This document shows, one piece after another, positions 1 to 6,618 of a stretch of 8,899 nucleotides of DNA. Source of the stretch: an uncultured Pyrinomonas sp. (GTDB taxonomy: Bacteria > Acidobacteriota > Blastocatellia > Pyrinomonadales > Pyrinomonadaceae). Below the pieces are notes generated by a model. The model was not told where the DNA came from. It did not search any database and saw only the letters and a list, made by a program, of their open reading frames with translations. The number at the start of each line of letters is the position of its first letter. Position 1 is the first letter of the stretch. The DNA lies in the NCBI GenBank assembly GCA_937135995.1, contig CAKZOF010000083.1, forward strand, positions 1-8,899, in the 5' to 3' direction. The position numbers and the translations under genes were made by a program.

Positions 1-95
1 ATCGCTTCAGCGTGCGACGGCGTGAAGTAGATGAAACGCGGATCGGGCGTGAGTGCGAATGGGAACTCTTTTAAACCGTAGAACTCTTTGTACAC
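1..95 (-). CDS. XrtA/PEP-CTERM system-associated ATPase, N-terminal fragment
   Basis: Only the first 31 codons are inside the window; the gene continues past the left edge. The translation starts (GTG read as Met) M-Y-K-E-F-Y-G-L-K-E-F-P-F and goes on with LTPDPRFIYFTPSHAEA. This opening is characteristic of the ExeA/GspA-like AAA ATPases found in XrtA gene clusters, which begin MYxxFYGLxxxPFxLTPDPRF. In that family the Walker A and B motifs come later, so the ATPase core itself is not visible. The GTG start is supported by GAGAGGG eight bases upstream and by the family's conserved N-terminus. It lies 28 bases after the stop of the chain-length determinant, so the two are almost certainly co-transcribed. 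Family members are proposed to energise or regulate polysaccharide assembly or export; that role is inferred from context. Confidence 0.85.
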   Translation of the reverse strand, partial: MYKEFYGLKEFPFALTPDPRFIYFTPSHAEA

Positions 96-103
96 GATGA
101 TTA

Positions 104-110
104 CCCTCTC
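104..110 (-). promoter_or_regulatory. Ribosome-binding site of the GTG-started ATPase gene
   Basis: The minus strand reads GAGAGGG, then eight bases, then GTG at 95-93. No ATG is available in frame at the conserved MYKEFYGL N-terminus, so this purine-rich site is what supports the GTG start. Confidence 0.6.
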
Positions 111-123
111 GAAGCGATCTCGC

Positions 124-1737
124 TTAACCAGCCAATCTTTCAAAGATGCGTGTCGCGCGCAGCAGCAGGATGAGCGCTGGGATGCTCAACACGGTCGCCA
201 CAAGACTCGCCGCCGCGAGCATCGCGCGTCGCAAGCGGAGGCGTCGCTCCTCTTGCGGCGTGTAGATCTCGGGCACGGTGACGAGCACCGGCAAGCCTGT
301 GTAGTGCTCGGCATCGTCCACCGTCTGAATGGTCAACAGACGCGGAAACTCCAGCAGCGCGGCGAGCAGCAACCCGAGACCGAGGCCGAGCGCGACGCCG
401 AGCCCCATCAGCACGGGCCGCTTAGGCGCGACGGGCTTTTCGGGATAGTTGGCCGGATCGATCACCTGAATGGTTTCGCCCTGCGCGTTGGCCGCGACAT
501 CGGCGGCCAGCGTCGCCTGCTCCTTCTTCTGCAACAGGTCGTCGTACTGCGCTTTCTTGGTCTGATACTCGCGGTTCAGCGCTTCCAGACCAACTTCCGC
601 GTTCGGCACCTGATTGAGCCGCGCTTCGAGCATCGAGATCTGCGACTCTGTGTCGGCGAGCTGGCGTTGGAGACGGACGAGTTCGTTGTCCATCAGTTGA
701 AGCTGCTCGCGATATCTGTTGATCCGCAGATCGGGACGCCCTTCGATCTTCTTGCGCACCTCTTCACGCTTGGCACGCCCCTCTTCGACGAGCTTGTCCA
801 TCTCGCGTTGCACAGCGTCGATCTCGGCTTGCTTGGCGATGACGTCTGGGTTTTTCGGCTTGAGCACGGTCAGCATGTTCTGCTTTTCGGCCTCGAGTTG
901 AGCTTTGCGCTGCGCGAGTTGCGCGTAGGCTAGCGACTCTTTCGGATCGCCCAAGCGTTCGACGATCTCGGCGCGATCGCGGCTGGATTGCTCGATCAGA
1001 TCGCTCAATTGATTGCTGACCACCGTCCGTTGATCGCGCAGCCGCCCGATCTCGGTGATAAGCGTTTTCTGCTGTTCGCGCAAACCAGCCAACTGGCCCA
1101 CCAGCGCCTGCGCTTCCGACGGGAGATTGCCGACGTTACGCTGCATGAACTCGATCCGCTTCAGGTCGATCTCGTCGAGTTCACGCTTGGCCTCGGCCAA
1201 GCGCTGTTCAAAGAACTCTTTGGTCTGCGTCGAGGTGGCGGTGGTCGCCTTCATTTGTGCGTTGACATATTTGGAAGCCAGCTCCGCCGTCACCGCCTGA
1301 GTCGCACGTGGGTCGTTGCTCCTGTAGCTGATACGGAAGGCGTTGGGCGTATCGCGCGTCGATTCAATTTGAATGCGCACATCACGCCGCATCCTTTCGA
1401 TCACCGCTTCCATCGGCTCGCCGTTGCGCCGCTCCCGGACGTACAGATCGTAGCGCTCAATGAGCGGTTGCAGCGACGAACGGCTCAGAACCTCTTGGCT
1501 GATGTTGTTGATGCGAAGCGATAGATCCTCCTCCGACAATCGCGGGATGAACGCGCTAGCGATGGTCGGCGGACGGACGATCAGCAACGAGGTTGATTCA
1601 TAAACGTCCGGCAGACGCCAGACGACGTAAGCGACAGCGATGGCGACGACGACGGTGGGTAAGAGGATGGCCCATTTGCGTCTCCAGAGGATGCGAAGAT
1701 ACTCGCCCGGAGTACGCTGACGAAACTCGGCTTTCAT
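124..1737 (-). CDS. XrtA-system polysaccharide chain-length determinant (Wzz/GNVR family)
   Basis: This 537-residue inner-membrane protein has polysaccharide co-polymerase architecture. It has an N-terminal Wzz domain with a membrane helix at about residues 22-40 and a long periplasmic coiled-coil region (about 172-405, rich in Glu, Gln, Lys and Arg). A GNVR-type segment lies near 378-401 (PNAEVGLEALNREY), followed by the proline-rich PEKPVAPKR at 432-440 that typically precedes the second helix (about 442-463). A third hydrophobic helix sits at about 505-526, near the C-terminus. Proteins of this family set the modal length of exported polysaccharide. There is no C-terminal BY-kinase domain; the ATPase is a separate gene starting 28 bases downstream. 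The ATG start is preceded by AAGGAG at a 7-base spacing. A promoter candidate lies about 130 bases upstream, so this gene may open its own transcription unit. The XrtA-specific subfamily is assigned from neighbours and length. Confidence 0.92.
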   Translation of the reverse strand: MKAEFRQRTPGEYLRILWRRKWAILLPTVVVAIAVAYVVWRLPDVYESTSLLIVRPPTIASAFIPRLSEEDLSLRINNISQEVLSRSSLQPLIERYDLYVRERRNGEPMEAVIERMRRDVRIQIESTRDTPNAFRISYRSNDPRATQAVTAELASKYVNAQMKATTATSTQTKEFFEQRLAEAKRELDEIDLKRIEFMQRNVGNLPSEAQALVGQLAGLREQQKTLITEIGRLRDQRTVVSNQLSDLIEQSSRDRAEIVERLGDPKESLAYAQLAQRKAQLEAEKQNMLTVLKPKNPDVIAKQAEIDAVQREMDKLVEEGRAKREEVRKKIEGRPDLRINRYREQLQLMDNELVRLQRQLADTESQISMLEARLNQVPNAEVGLEALNREYQTKKAQYDDLLQKKEQATLAADVAANAQGETIQVIDPANYPEKPVAPKRPVLMGLGVALGLGLGLLLAALLEFPRLLTIQTVDDAEHYTGLPVLVTVPEIYTPQEERRLRLRRAMLAAASLVATVLSIPALILLLRATRIFERLAG

Positions 1738-1744
1738 GATGGCA

Positions 1745-1750
1745 CTCCTT
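1745..1750 (-). promoter_or_regulatory. Ribosome-binding site of the chain-length determinant gene
   Basis: AAGGAG on the minus strand lies seven bases before the ATG at 1737. This is a near-consensus Shine-Dalgarno site and fixes the start. Confidence 0.75.
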
Positions 1751-1839
1751 CAAAAACTTCCGGTTTTGGTTGCGCGGCGCGTCGGGTGGTCTCTTCGCGG
1801 CTTCGACGGGACTCGCGGCGTGTTCGATCGGGTCGCCGA

Positions 1840-1855
1840 CAGGGACGGTTCCCTG
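1840..1855 (-). promoter_or_regulatory. Leader hairpin upstream of the chain-length determinant gene
   Basis: CAGGGA and TCCCTG pair perfectly (6 bp) around a four-base loop. After a one-base mismatch, two further G-C pairs can form. It would lie within the 5' leader made from the promoter candidate at 1872-1900. No T-run follows on the minus strand, so it is not an intrinsic terminator. Its role is unknown; mRNA stability or a protein-binding site are possible. Confidence 0.35.
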
Positions 1856-1871
1856 CCGTTCAACAGCATTC

Positions 1872-1900
1872 AAGATAGCACAAACCTTCGGCGCGGACAA
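1872..1900 (-). promoter_or_regulatory. Sigma-70-type promoter candidate for the chain-length determinant operon
   Basis: On the minus strand a -35-like TTGTCC is separated by exactly 17 bases from TATCTT. The latter is preceded by TGC, giving an extended -10 (TGCTATCTT). The predicted start of transcription lies near 1865, leaving a leader of about 130 bases before the ATG at 1737. Each hexamer matches consensus at four of six positions; spacing and the extended -10 make it the best promoter candidate in the window. Confidence 0.45.
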
Positions 1901-1953
1901 CGGCTTTCGCTGCTTGCCGATGCGGAAGGTCTCTCACCTGCGAAAACCCGTTT

Positions 1954-2004
1954 GGTCTCACAAGCGGCGCTGAAATCCGTCAGCGCGGAAGACCTTTTGT
2001 TTCT
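1954..2004 (+). terminator. Two-part stem-loop with a T-rich tail, terminator-like on the plus strand
   Basis: An outer stem GGTCT/AGACC (1954-1958 with 1990-1994) encloses a perfect 7-bp stem GCGCTGA/TCAGCGC (1967-1973 with 1980-1986) with a 6-base loop. On the plus strand the structure is followed at once by TTTTGTTTCT. This has the form of an intrinsic terminator, but no plus-strand gene precedes it, so it may serve an unannotated transcript, or be only a minus-strand RNA structure. The internal loop between the stems is unequal (8 and 3 bases), which weakens it. Confidence 0.3.
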
Positions 2005-2236
2005 CTAGCGCACCACGCCTGCGTCTGGGCCGCGCCGTACTTTTGAAAACCACCCGCTGGCTGTCGCAACCGGTTCTGCCGACGGCATCCGACGTCGAGA
2101 GGCCCGACGGGGCAAAGGTCGCGCTCTCAGGATGCGCATCGGCTTTGAGAATGTCTGATGGGGAAGCGCCTGCTCTGCCAAGCTCCGGTCGGGACGGCCT
2201 ACGCAAGCGGGCACGTCCCCATCAGGTCAGGCGGGC

Positions 2237-2270
2237 AAAGAGAGCGGCCTGAATTCCTCGCGCGCTCTCT
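2237..2270 (-). terminator. Possible intrinsic terminator after the PEP-CTERM gene
   Basis: On the minus strand AGAGAGCG (2270-2263) pairs with CGCTCTCT (2246-2239) across a 16-base loop, 10 bases after the TAG stop of the PEP-CTERM gene. The tail is only TTTG, so it is weak by classical criteria. Its place directly after the gene, and ahead of a separate promoter candidate, favours a role in ending or reducing transcription. Confidence 0.4.
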
Positions 2271-2280
2271 CGTCCGCAGT

Positions 2281-2865
2281 CTACTCTTCCCGCTTCATGC
2301 GGCGACGTGCAGCACCAGCCAACCCAGCTAATCCGGTGCCAAGCAGCAGCATGCTCGCCGGTTCAGGCACGGCTGTGATCTGTACCTGAATGCTGGCATT
2401 CTGTCCATTTGGCGCCGGCAAGAAAAGCCGGTTCTGTTGGTCTAGGAAGATTTGGTATGTCACAGCACCAATCGTGAACGTGTTGTTGTTGAACTGCACG
2501 AAAGCATTGCCGCTATTGGAAGTGATTGTGCCGGACAAAGTAGCGCTAAGGGTTTGCGTACCGCCAGGGGACGGCTGAGTTTGTGTAACTGTCAGCGTAA
2601 ATGTGTCATTGAAGTTACCCGTGCCGCTACCCGTGACGGCAAAGTTACCCAGAGTGTCGTTGGTGGGGGCATCTACCGTCCGGCTTGTTATACCGTTAAA
2701 AGTGATGGTGATGCCACCATTGGAGACTGAGTTAGTTGCGGTTGAACCGAACGTACCCGCCGTTGAGTAAGTTACGGGAATTGCGCTCGCTGATTGCACC
2801 GAAGCGAAGCCAAACACAAAGGCTACGGCAACGGCTGCCAGCATCGCTTTTAACGCTTTCATCAT
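2281..2865 (-). CDS. PEP-CTERM sorting-domain protein, probable XrtA substrate
   Basis: This is a secreted protein of 194 residues. The N-terminal signal peptide has the start MMKALK, a hydrophobic core at about 8-23, and a likely cut after SASA at residue 28. The mature part (29-165) is rich in Thr, Ser, Asn and Gly, has no cysteine and looks beta-strand rich; I recognise no domain in it. The C-terminus is a textbook PEP-CTERM signal: VPEP at 166-169, a hydrophobic segment at about 170-186 (MLLLGTGLAGLAG), then the basic RRRMKR end. XrtA should recognise PEP and cleave or transfer the protein at the membrane. The start at 2865 is chosen because GGAGGA lies six bases upstream and it gives a clean signal peptide; a longer frame to 2985 would add 40 charged residues before the signal. 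The gene looks less GC-rich than its neighbours, with many AAC, ACA and GTT-type codons. Its position within the cluster suggests a dedicated substrate or matrix component. Confidence 0.92.
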   Translation of the reverse strand: MMKALKAMLAAVAVAFVFGFASVQSASAIPVTYSTAGTFGSTATNSVSNGGITITFNGITSRTVDAPTNDTLGNFAVTGSGTGNFNDTFTLTVTQTQPSPGGTQTLSATLSGTITSNSGNAFVQFNNNTFTIGAVTYQIFLDQQNRLFLPAPNGQNASIQVQITAVPEPASMLLLGTGLAGLAGAARRRMKREE

Positions 2866-2871
2866 CTCTTT

Positions 2872-2877
2872 TCCTCC
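2872..2877 (-). promoter_or_regulatory. Ribosome-binding site of the PEP-CTERM gene
   Basis: GGAGGA on the minus strand lies six bases before the first of two consecutive ATG codons (2865 and 2862). It decides the start in favour of 2865 over the longer upstream frame. The GAGGA within it could also pair with an upstream TCCTC (see the hairpin at 2917-2934). Confidence 0.8.
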
Positions 2878-2916
2878 GTCAACCCTTGATCTAAAGATCT
2901 TCGAGCGTTGTGGTTG

Positions 2917-2934
2917 TCTCCTCTCGCGAGGAGA
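2917..2934 (-). promoter_or_regulatory. GCGA-tetraloop hairpin with anti-Shine-Dalgarno arm
   Basis: TCTCCTC and GAGGAGA pair perfectly (7 bp) around a GNRA-type GCGA loop on the minus strand, 51 bases before the PEP-CTERM start. Its first arm contains TCCTC, which could instead pair with GAGGA in the gene's ribosome-binding site at 2872-2877. That would allow two exclusive pairings. The hairpin itself is clear; the switching is inference. Confidence 0.45.
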
Positions 2935-3156
2935 ATAAACGACGATTCGGGCTTCGGTTCCCGTGCGGGGAGAGAGACGGGGCACAGGATTTTCGATGAA
3001 GCCACATCGTGCTCGCGTCCCGACGGCTTAACGCCTTCGGGGTCTGAGCTTTTCGGCTGCGTCCGGTTCGGTCCGGCAGAGAACCCCGCACTTGCTCTCT
3101 TCCGTCCGAAACCAGAACTTCGTCAGCCCTTTCGGTCAGCCAACGGACCCGCCCTT

Positions 3157-5490
3157 CTAAAGCGAAGCGAGCGTTTGGCGGACCGCTTCCGCTTCGGGGA
3201 AGTTTTGACCTTCGCCCAAGCGCAAAGCCTCTTGCAGTTCGCGGCGCGCCCCTTCCTTGTCGCCTAACCCAAGCAGGGCCATGCCCAGATGGTAGCGATA
3301 GACGGGGCTATTGCCCGCTTTGGCCACCGCGCGCCGGAGTTGTTCGACGGCGGCAGCGTGCAAACCCTTCTTGTAATAGACCCAGCCGAGCGTGTCGATG
3401 AAGCCAGCTTCGTCGGGGAAGCGCTGAACCACGCTCTGCGCCAACCGGACGGCCTCGTCCAGATTGCCCTTGCCGTGCTCGGCATAGTTCCACGCGAGAT
3501 TGTTAGCTGCGATCACGTTGTTCGGATCGGCTTGCAACGCCTTGCGATACGCTTCCGTGGCGGCGTCGTAGTTTCGGCGACTATCCTCGAGCATCCCGAT
3601 CAAGGTATACGCCATGGCGTTGTCGGGACGCCGCTCGGTTACTTTGCGAAACTCAGCGATCGCGCGATCCTGCTGGTTCATGTTGACGTAGAGCGCGCCG
3701 AGCGAAAAGTAAGCGGGCAAGTAGTTCGCATCCAACTCCAAAGCTCGTCGCAACTCGCTCTCGGCAGCCTGCGCGTTCCGCTCGAAACCGTAAACCTGCG
3801 CCTTCAGGTAGTGAATCGGCGCGCTGTTGGGCTGCTGTTGCAAAGCCTGATCTACGCGCGCATGCGCATCATTCAAACGGTTCAATCTTGCGTAGACGTT
3901 AACCAAACCGCTCAAAGCGTTGAAATTTGTCGCATCGATCTGCAAAATACGCTCGTAGGTACGCGCCGCTTCGTCCAACTTGTTCTCTGCGAGCGCGACG
4001 TTGGCCAAGCCGAAGTAAGGTTCGACCGTGTTCGGCGCCGCATCCACCGCCGCCTGCATATCCTGCCGCGCGCCGCGCACATCCTTCTGCGCGAGCTTGG
4101 CCGAGCCCCGCGTGATCAAGGCCTTGACCTTAAGATCGGTCAGAAATTCCGGCGTGTTTTCGATGTCCGGCGTCGTCTTCGCGATCTGATCGAGGAGTTC
4201 GCTCGCCAGCCGCTGCGCCGTCGCGTTGTCGCCGCCCGCAAGATTGATGCGCGCTTGCATCAACTTGACGGGCAGGTAGTTCGGATAGAATCGCTCGAGA
4301 TCGCCAGCAAAAGCGCGCGCCTGTTCGATCTGTCCGGCGCGCAGATTGGCTTCGGCCATGAAGTAGAGCGCGGCGCGATTGTTCGATTCGATGCGCAATA
4401 CCTCTTTCAAATCTTCGATGGCCTTTTTCGGATCGTCCTGCAACTTAATGCGCGCACGCACGAGCAGCGCCTGCGTGTCGCGCGGGTTCTTCTTCAGAAT
4501 CTCGTCGATCTGCGTCGTCGCGCCAGCGATGTCGCCACGCTGCAACAGGATCTCGCTCAAACGGTAGCGCCCGCGCACATAGTCGGGCGAGCGGTTGACG
4601 ATCTCTTGATAAAGGCGGATGGCATCGTCGCTGCGCCCCGTTGCCGCGTAGAAATCGGCAAGTACGGCGCGCCCGTCGGGCCGGTCGCCGTCCATCTCAG
4701 CGAGCGCTTTGTACTGCTCTTCAGCCTTGTCGAGCCTCTTTTGCGACAGGTAGAAGCCGGCCAACAACAAACGCGCCTCGCGATTCTGCGGCTCGCCCTC
4801 CACGGCCAGTCGGAATTGCGTCTCAGCATCGTTTAAACGGTTTTGCGCAACGAGAAATCGCCCGTACTCCATGTGCGCCAGCGCCGAGCGCTCGTTGATC
4901 GCGATGGCGCGTTTATAGACCTCTTCGGCCTTGGCTCGGTCGCCCGTCTGAAGGTAGAAGCGCGCCAAGCTCAAGTGCGATTCGATCCGCTGCGGGTCGA
5001 TCTCGATGGCACGATTGAGTTCAGCGAGCGCGCCGTCACGGTCCCCTTTCTGAAAGAGCACGCTTCCCAAAAGAATGTGCCCTTCGATATGGTTCTGGTC
5101 GCGTTCAAGCACCTCGCGGGCTAACCTTTCGGCCTCGTCGATCTGCGGCGGACGCGAGAGGAGCAGATAGTTGCCTATCTTGACCTTGGCATCAAGGTTG
5201 TTCGGGTCGAGCTGGACGGTGCGCCGCAACTCCTCGAAGGCCTCCTGGATGCGTCCCAGCCCTTCGTAAGCTTGCGCCAGCCCCCAGTGGGCCGCCGCTA
5301 AGTTATCGTCTATCTGCAAGGCGTTGCGAAATTCGAGCGACGCCTCCTGATACTTCTTCTCTTTCAGCAAGGCTTCGCCGCGTCTGACGTGTTCGGCCTT
5401 GGCCTGCTCCTTGTCGGTGCAACCGATGAGCGCACCCAAGACGAACACGAGGGCGAGAAGAGACAGCACTCTTTTGCGTTTCATTGACAT
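3157..5490 (-). CDS. prsT: XrtA/PEP-CTERM system TPR-repeat lipoprotein PrsT
   Basis: This lipoprotein of 777 residues is almost entirely tetratricopeptide repeats. A signal peptide (KRKR, then a hydrophobic stretch at 8-23) ends in the lipobox LIGC, with Cys24 as the expected lipidated residue. From about 34 to 760 there are roughly 18-20 TPR units, many with the typical A-x-x-x-Y/F-x-x-A and D-P-N spacing (for example DPNN at 95-98 and again at 655-658). The C-terminal part (NNLAWNYAEHGKGNLDEA near 663-680, then DTLGWVYYKKG near 699-709 and YHLGMALLGLG near 733-743) is typical of the PrsT family. That family is often around 900 residues, so this one is somewhat short. It likely scaffolds an export or assembly complex. 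Start at 5490 (MSMKRKR) or at the third-codon ATG at 5484; neither has a strong ribosome-binding site. A 477-base gap with a strong hairpin precedes the gene. Confidence 0.9.
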   Translation of the reverse strand: MSMKRKRVLSLLALVFVLGALIGCTDKEQAKAEHVRRGEALLKEKKYQEASLEFRNALQIDDNLAAAHWGLAQAYEGLGRIQEAFEELRRTVQLDPNNLDAKVKIGNYLLLSRPPQIDEAERLAREVLERDQNHIEGHILLGSVLFQKGDRDGALAELNRAIEIDPQRIESHLSLARFYLQTGDRAKAEEVYKRAIAINERSALAHMEYGRFLVAQNRLNDAETQFRLAVEGEPQNREARLLLAGFYLSQKRLDKAEEQYKALAEMDGDRPDGRAVLADFYAATGRSDDAIRLYQEIVNRSPDYVRGRYRLSEILLQRGDIAGATTQIDEILKKNPRDTQALLVRARIKLQDDPKKAIEDLKEVLRIESNNRAALYFMAEANLRAGQIEQARAFAGDLERFYPNYLPVKLMQARINLAGGDNATAQRLASELLDQIAKTTPDIENTPEFLTDLKVKALITRGSAKLAQKDVRGARQDMQAAVDAAPNTVEPYFGLANVALAENKLDEAARTYERILQIDATNFNALSGLVNVYARLNRLNDAHARVDQALQQQPNSAPIHYLKAQVYGFERNAQAAESELRRALELDANYLPAYFSLGALYVNMNQQDRAIAEFRKVTERRPDNAMAYTLIGMLEDSRRNYDAATEAYRKALQADPNNVIAANNLAWNYAEHGKGNLDEAVRLAQSVVQRFPDEAGFIDTLGWVYYKKGLHAAAVEQLRRAVAKAGNSPVYRYHLGMALLGLGDKEGARRELQEALRLGEGQNFPEAEAVRQTLASL

Positions 5491-5967
5491 CTTTGAAATT
5501 CTCTTTGGCTTTCCCTGACTCGTTTCGCCATCAGCGTCCGGGGCAATTGGCCGCTGACGGCGCTGATCATCGAAATTTTCCGACGGCAGCGAGGGGAGAG
5601 GAGATCGTGCGTCCGCAGAACACGTCGGTCAGACTCTTCGCCCTTTCAAAGACGCTTTCCTCGGTTTGAAGCCGATCCCTGTTTCACAACGGAGAAAAGA
5701 GCCAATCGGGCGTCCTTTCCAGAAAAGTTTCGGGCAAACGACGTCGCACCGCTTGTTCTCACGTGCCATTTTTCTCACAAAGCCCATACCTCGACCAAGT
5801 TAACTGCAACGACGCCAGCGCGGGACGGAGCAAACGCCGTGCCGTTTCGACCGTGCGCCGGAGTTCCACTTTCCCATCCTGTCGCCGCTAAGGCTGTTGC
5901 CATCTCGTACTCCAGGTTGTGTACAACTGTACTCACCTGAATACACGTCGCAACACAGTTCGTCAGC
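5491..5967 (-). other. 477-base intergenic region between epsI and prsT
   Basis: No credible gene is seen. A minus-strand open frame running from inside epsI to 5775 lacks a start and any recognisable product. The region holds an 11-bp hairpin (5526-5562) just before prsT and a short inverted repeat GTTGT-GT-ACAAC at 5916-5927. It also has two copies of GTGAGAA around 5755-5776 and a TGGCACG sequence on the minus strand near 5765 without a matching -12 element. I could not identify a convincing promoter, although a gap of this size inside a cluster suggests separate control of prsT. Confidence 0.5.
5526..5562 (-). promoter_or_regulatory. Strong 11-bp hairpin in the prsT leader
   Basis: On the minus strand CGCCGTCAGCG (5562-5552) pairs with CGCTGATGGCG (5536-5526). 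There are ten Watson-Crick pairs and one G-T wobble around a 15-base loop that contains CAATTG. It ends 35 bases before the prsT start. No T-run follows on either strand, so it is not a classical terminator. It could affect mRNA stability or translation of prsT, or bind a protein as DNA. Confidence 0.5.
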
Positions 5968-6618
5968 TCAGCGCGGGACGAAACGCGGTAGATAAGCGTA
6001 AGACTTAGCGGCCAAGTCCGTGGCAATGGCGAGCGCCCGCTCTTCGCTCATCCCGGGGCTGAGCGGCACGATGACGCGCACCATAGCGCCGTCGCTGCGC
6101 CGCCGCTGCATGCTGTCGAGCACGGTGTAGATCTTTCCCCAGTATTCGCTGGCCACCGACCGCCCGCGCCCTTCGTACCAGTAAAGAAGCAGTTGGCGAT
6201 CACTGCCCTTTTGAATGATGTAGCGATTGGCCTCAAAGGGCGGCGCATCGGGCGGCCGCACAAGCACGCGCGCCGGTTCGGTCATCGCCCACCCGGCACC
6301 GGGCAGGCAATTGAGCGGGCTGTGGTAGGTCTTGCCCGTGCGCTGCGTCGCGTAGTAGCCGACGTAGAACGAGGCGAGCTGGCCATCGCGCGACACGTAG
6401 AGGCGCGATAGGTAATCGGTCGCGCCGAGCACGCGCTCCGTCTCGGCATCGAACTTTTCGTCCGGCCCGTACTGCCGCCAATCGCCGATCTCGGACGGGA
6501 ATTCCGCCAGCGGTGCTCGTTCGACGCGCGCTTCGCCCGTGCGTTCCCAAACGTGAATCGCGGCCCCGCTCAGGACGAGTACCACCACCAGTATCCAGAA
6601 TCTCGTGTCTTTTCTCAT
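5968..6618 (-). CDS. epsI: EpsI-family exosortase-associated protein
   Basis: This protein of 216 residues has one N-terminal membrane helix (about 4-24, WILVVVLVLSG) and a soluble, probably periplasmic, EpsI domain. The family signature is seen as YHSPLNCLPGAGW at about 98-110, with a conserved Cys104, followed by LLYWYEGRGR near 144-153 and RVIVPLSPG near 181-189. EpsI proteins are standard partners of exosortases, found either fused to the C-terminus of XrtA or encoded next to it; their exact biochemical role is unsettled. Here it is a separate gene immediately downstream of xrtA, with 42 bases between the xrtA stop and the chosen ATG. An in-frame TTG at 6660 would add 14 residues and nearly abut xrtA, but it has no ribosome-binding site. 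The ATG at 6618 places the membrane helix right at the N-terminus and is preferred. Translation is probably coupled to xrtA. Confidence 0.9.
   Translation of the reverse strand: MRKDTRFWILVVVLVLSGAAIHVWERTGEARVERAPLAEFPSEIGDWRQYGPDEKFDAETERVLGATDYLSRLYVSRDGQLASFYVGYYATQRTGKTYHSPLNCLPGAGWAMTEPARVLVRPPDAPPFEANRYIIQKGSDRQLLLYWYEGRGRSVASEYWGKIYTVLDSMQRRRSDGAMVRVIVPLSPGMSEERALAIATDLAAKSYAYLPRFVPR

Larger units (their letters stand above)
1738..2280. other. 543-base intergenic region between the PEP-CTERM gene and the chain-length determinant gene
   Basis: No credible gene is seen on either strand; the open frames here are arginine-rich, overlap one another and lack ribosome-binding sites. In minus-strand order it holds a terminator-like hairpin (2237-2270), a 10-base palindrome GATGCGCATC (2131-2140), a two-part stem-loop (1954-1994), a sigma-70-type promoter candidate (1872-1900) and a short leader hairpin (1840-1855). 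The order of terminator then promoter suggests a boundary between two transcription units inside the cluster. Confidence 0.6.
2866..3156 (-). promoter_or_regulatory. Structured 291-base leader upstream of the PEP-CTERM gene
   Basis: There is no gene between the prsT stop and the PEP-CTERM ATG. Instead, five potential hairpins follow one another on the minus strand: GGTTC/GAACC (3065-3085); a compound stem (3011-3049); CGATG/CATCG (2994-3009); CCCGT/ACGGG (2960-2981); and a 7-bp stem with a GCGA tetraloop (2917-2934). A small palindrome GATCT-TT-AGATC sits at 2888-2899. The compound stem has GCTC/GAGC at its base, an AGAC/ACGC internal loop, then CCCGA/TCGGG and GGC/GCC closed by a five-base loop. 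This could be a regulatory leader RNA, but no folding or covariation was computed. I found no convincing sigma-54 site here. Confidence 0.35.

Noticed and set aside
2005..2252. Open frames on both strands in the gap after the PEP-CTERM gene
   Set aside because: Arg/Pro/Ala-rich with no ribosome-binding sites; they overlap each other on opposite strands.
2866..2985. N-terminal extension of the PEP-CTERM protein to 2985
   Set aside because: It would put 40 charged residues before a clean signal peptide and ignore the strong GGAGGA site in front of 2865.
3289..4836. 515-codon plus-strand open frame
   Set aside because: It is the antisense shadow of prsT, which has clear TPR repeats and a lipobox.
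5750..5775. Perfect sigma-54 -24-like TGGCACG on the minus strand upstream of prsT
   Set aside because: PEP-CTERM systems often use sigma-54 promoters, but the -12 position here reads AACAA instead of TTGC. No GC lies at the required 10-base spacing from GG.
5805..5825. TGGCGTCGTTGCA on the minus strand as a sigma-54 promoter
   Set aside because: GG and GC are only seven bases apart instead of ten.
5968..5991. TTCGTC/GACGAA hairpin overlapping the epsI stop as a terminator
   Set aside because: No T-run follows, and part of the stem is inside the coding sequence.
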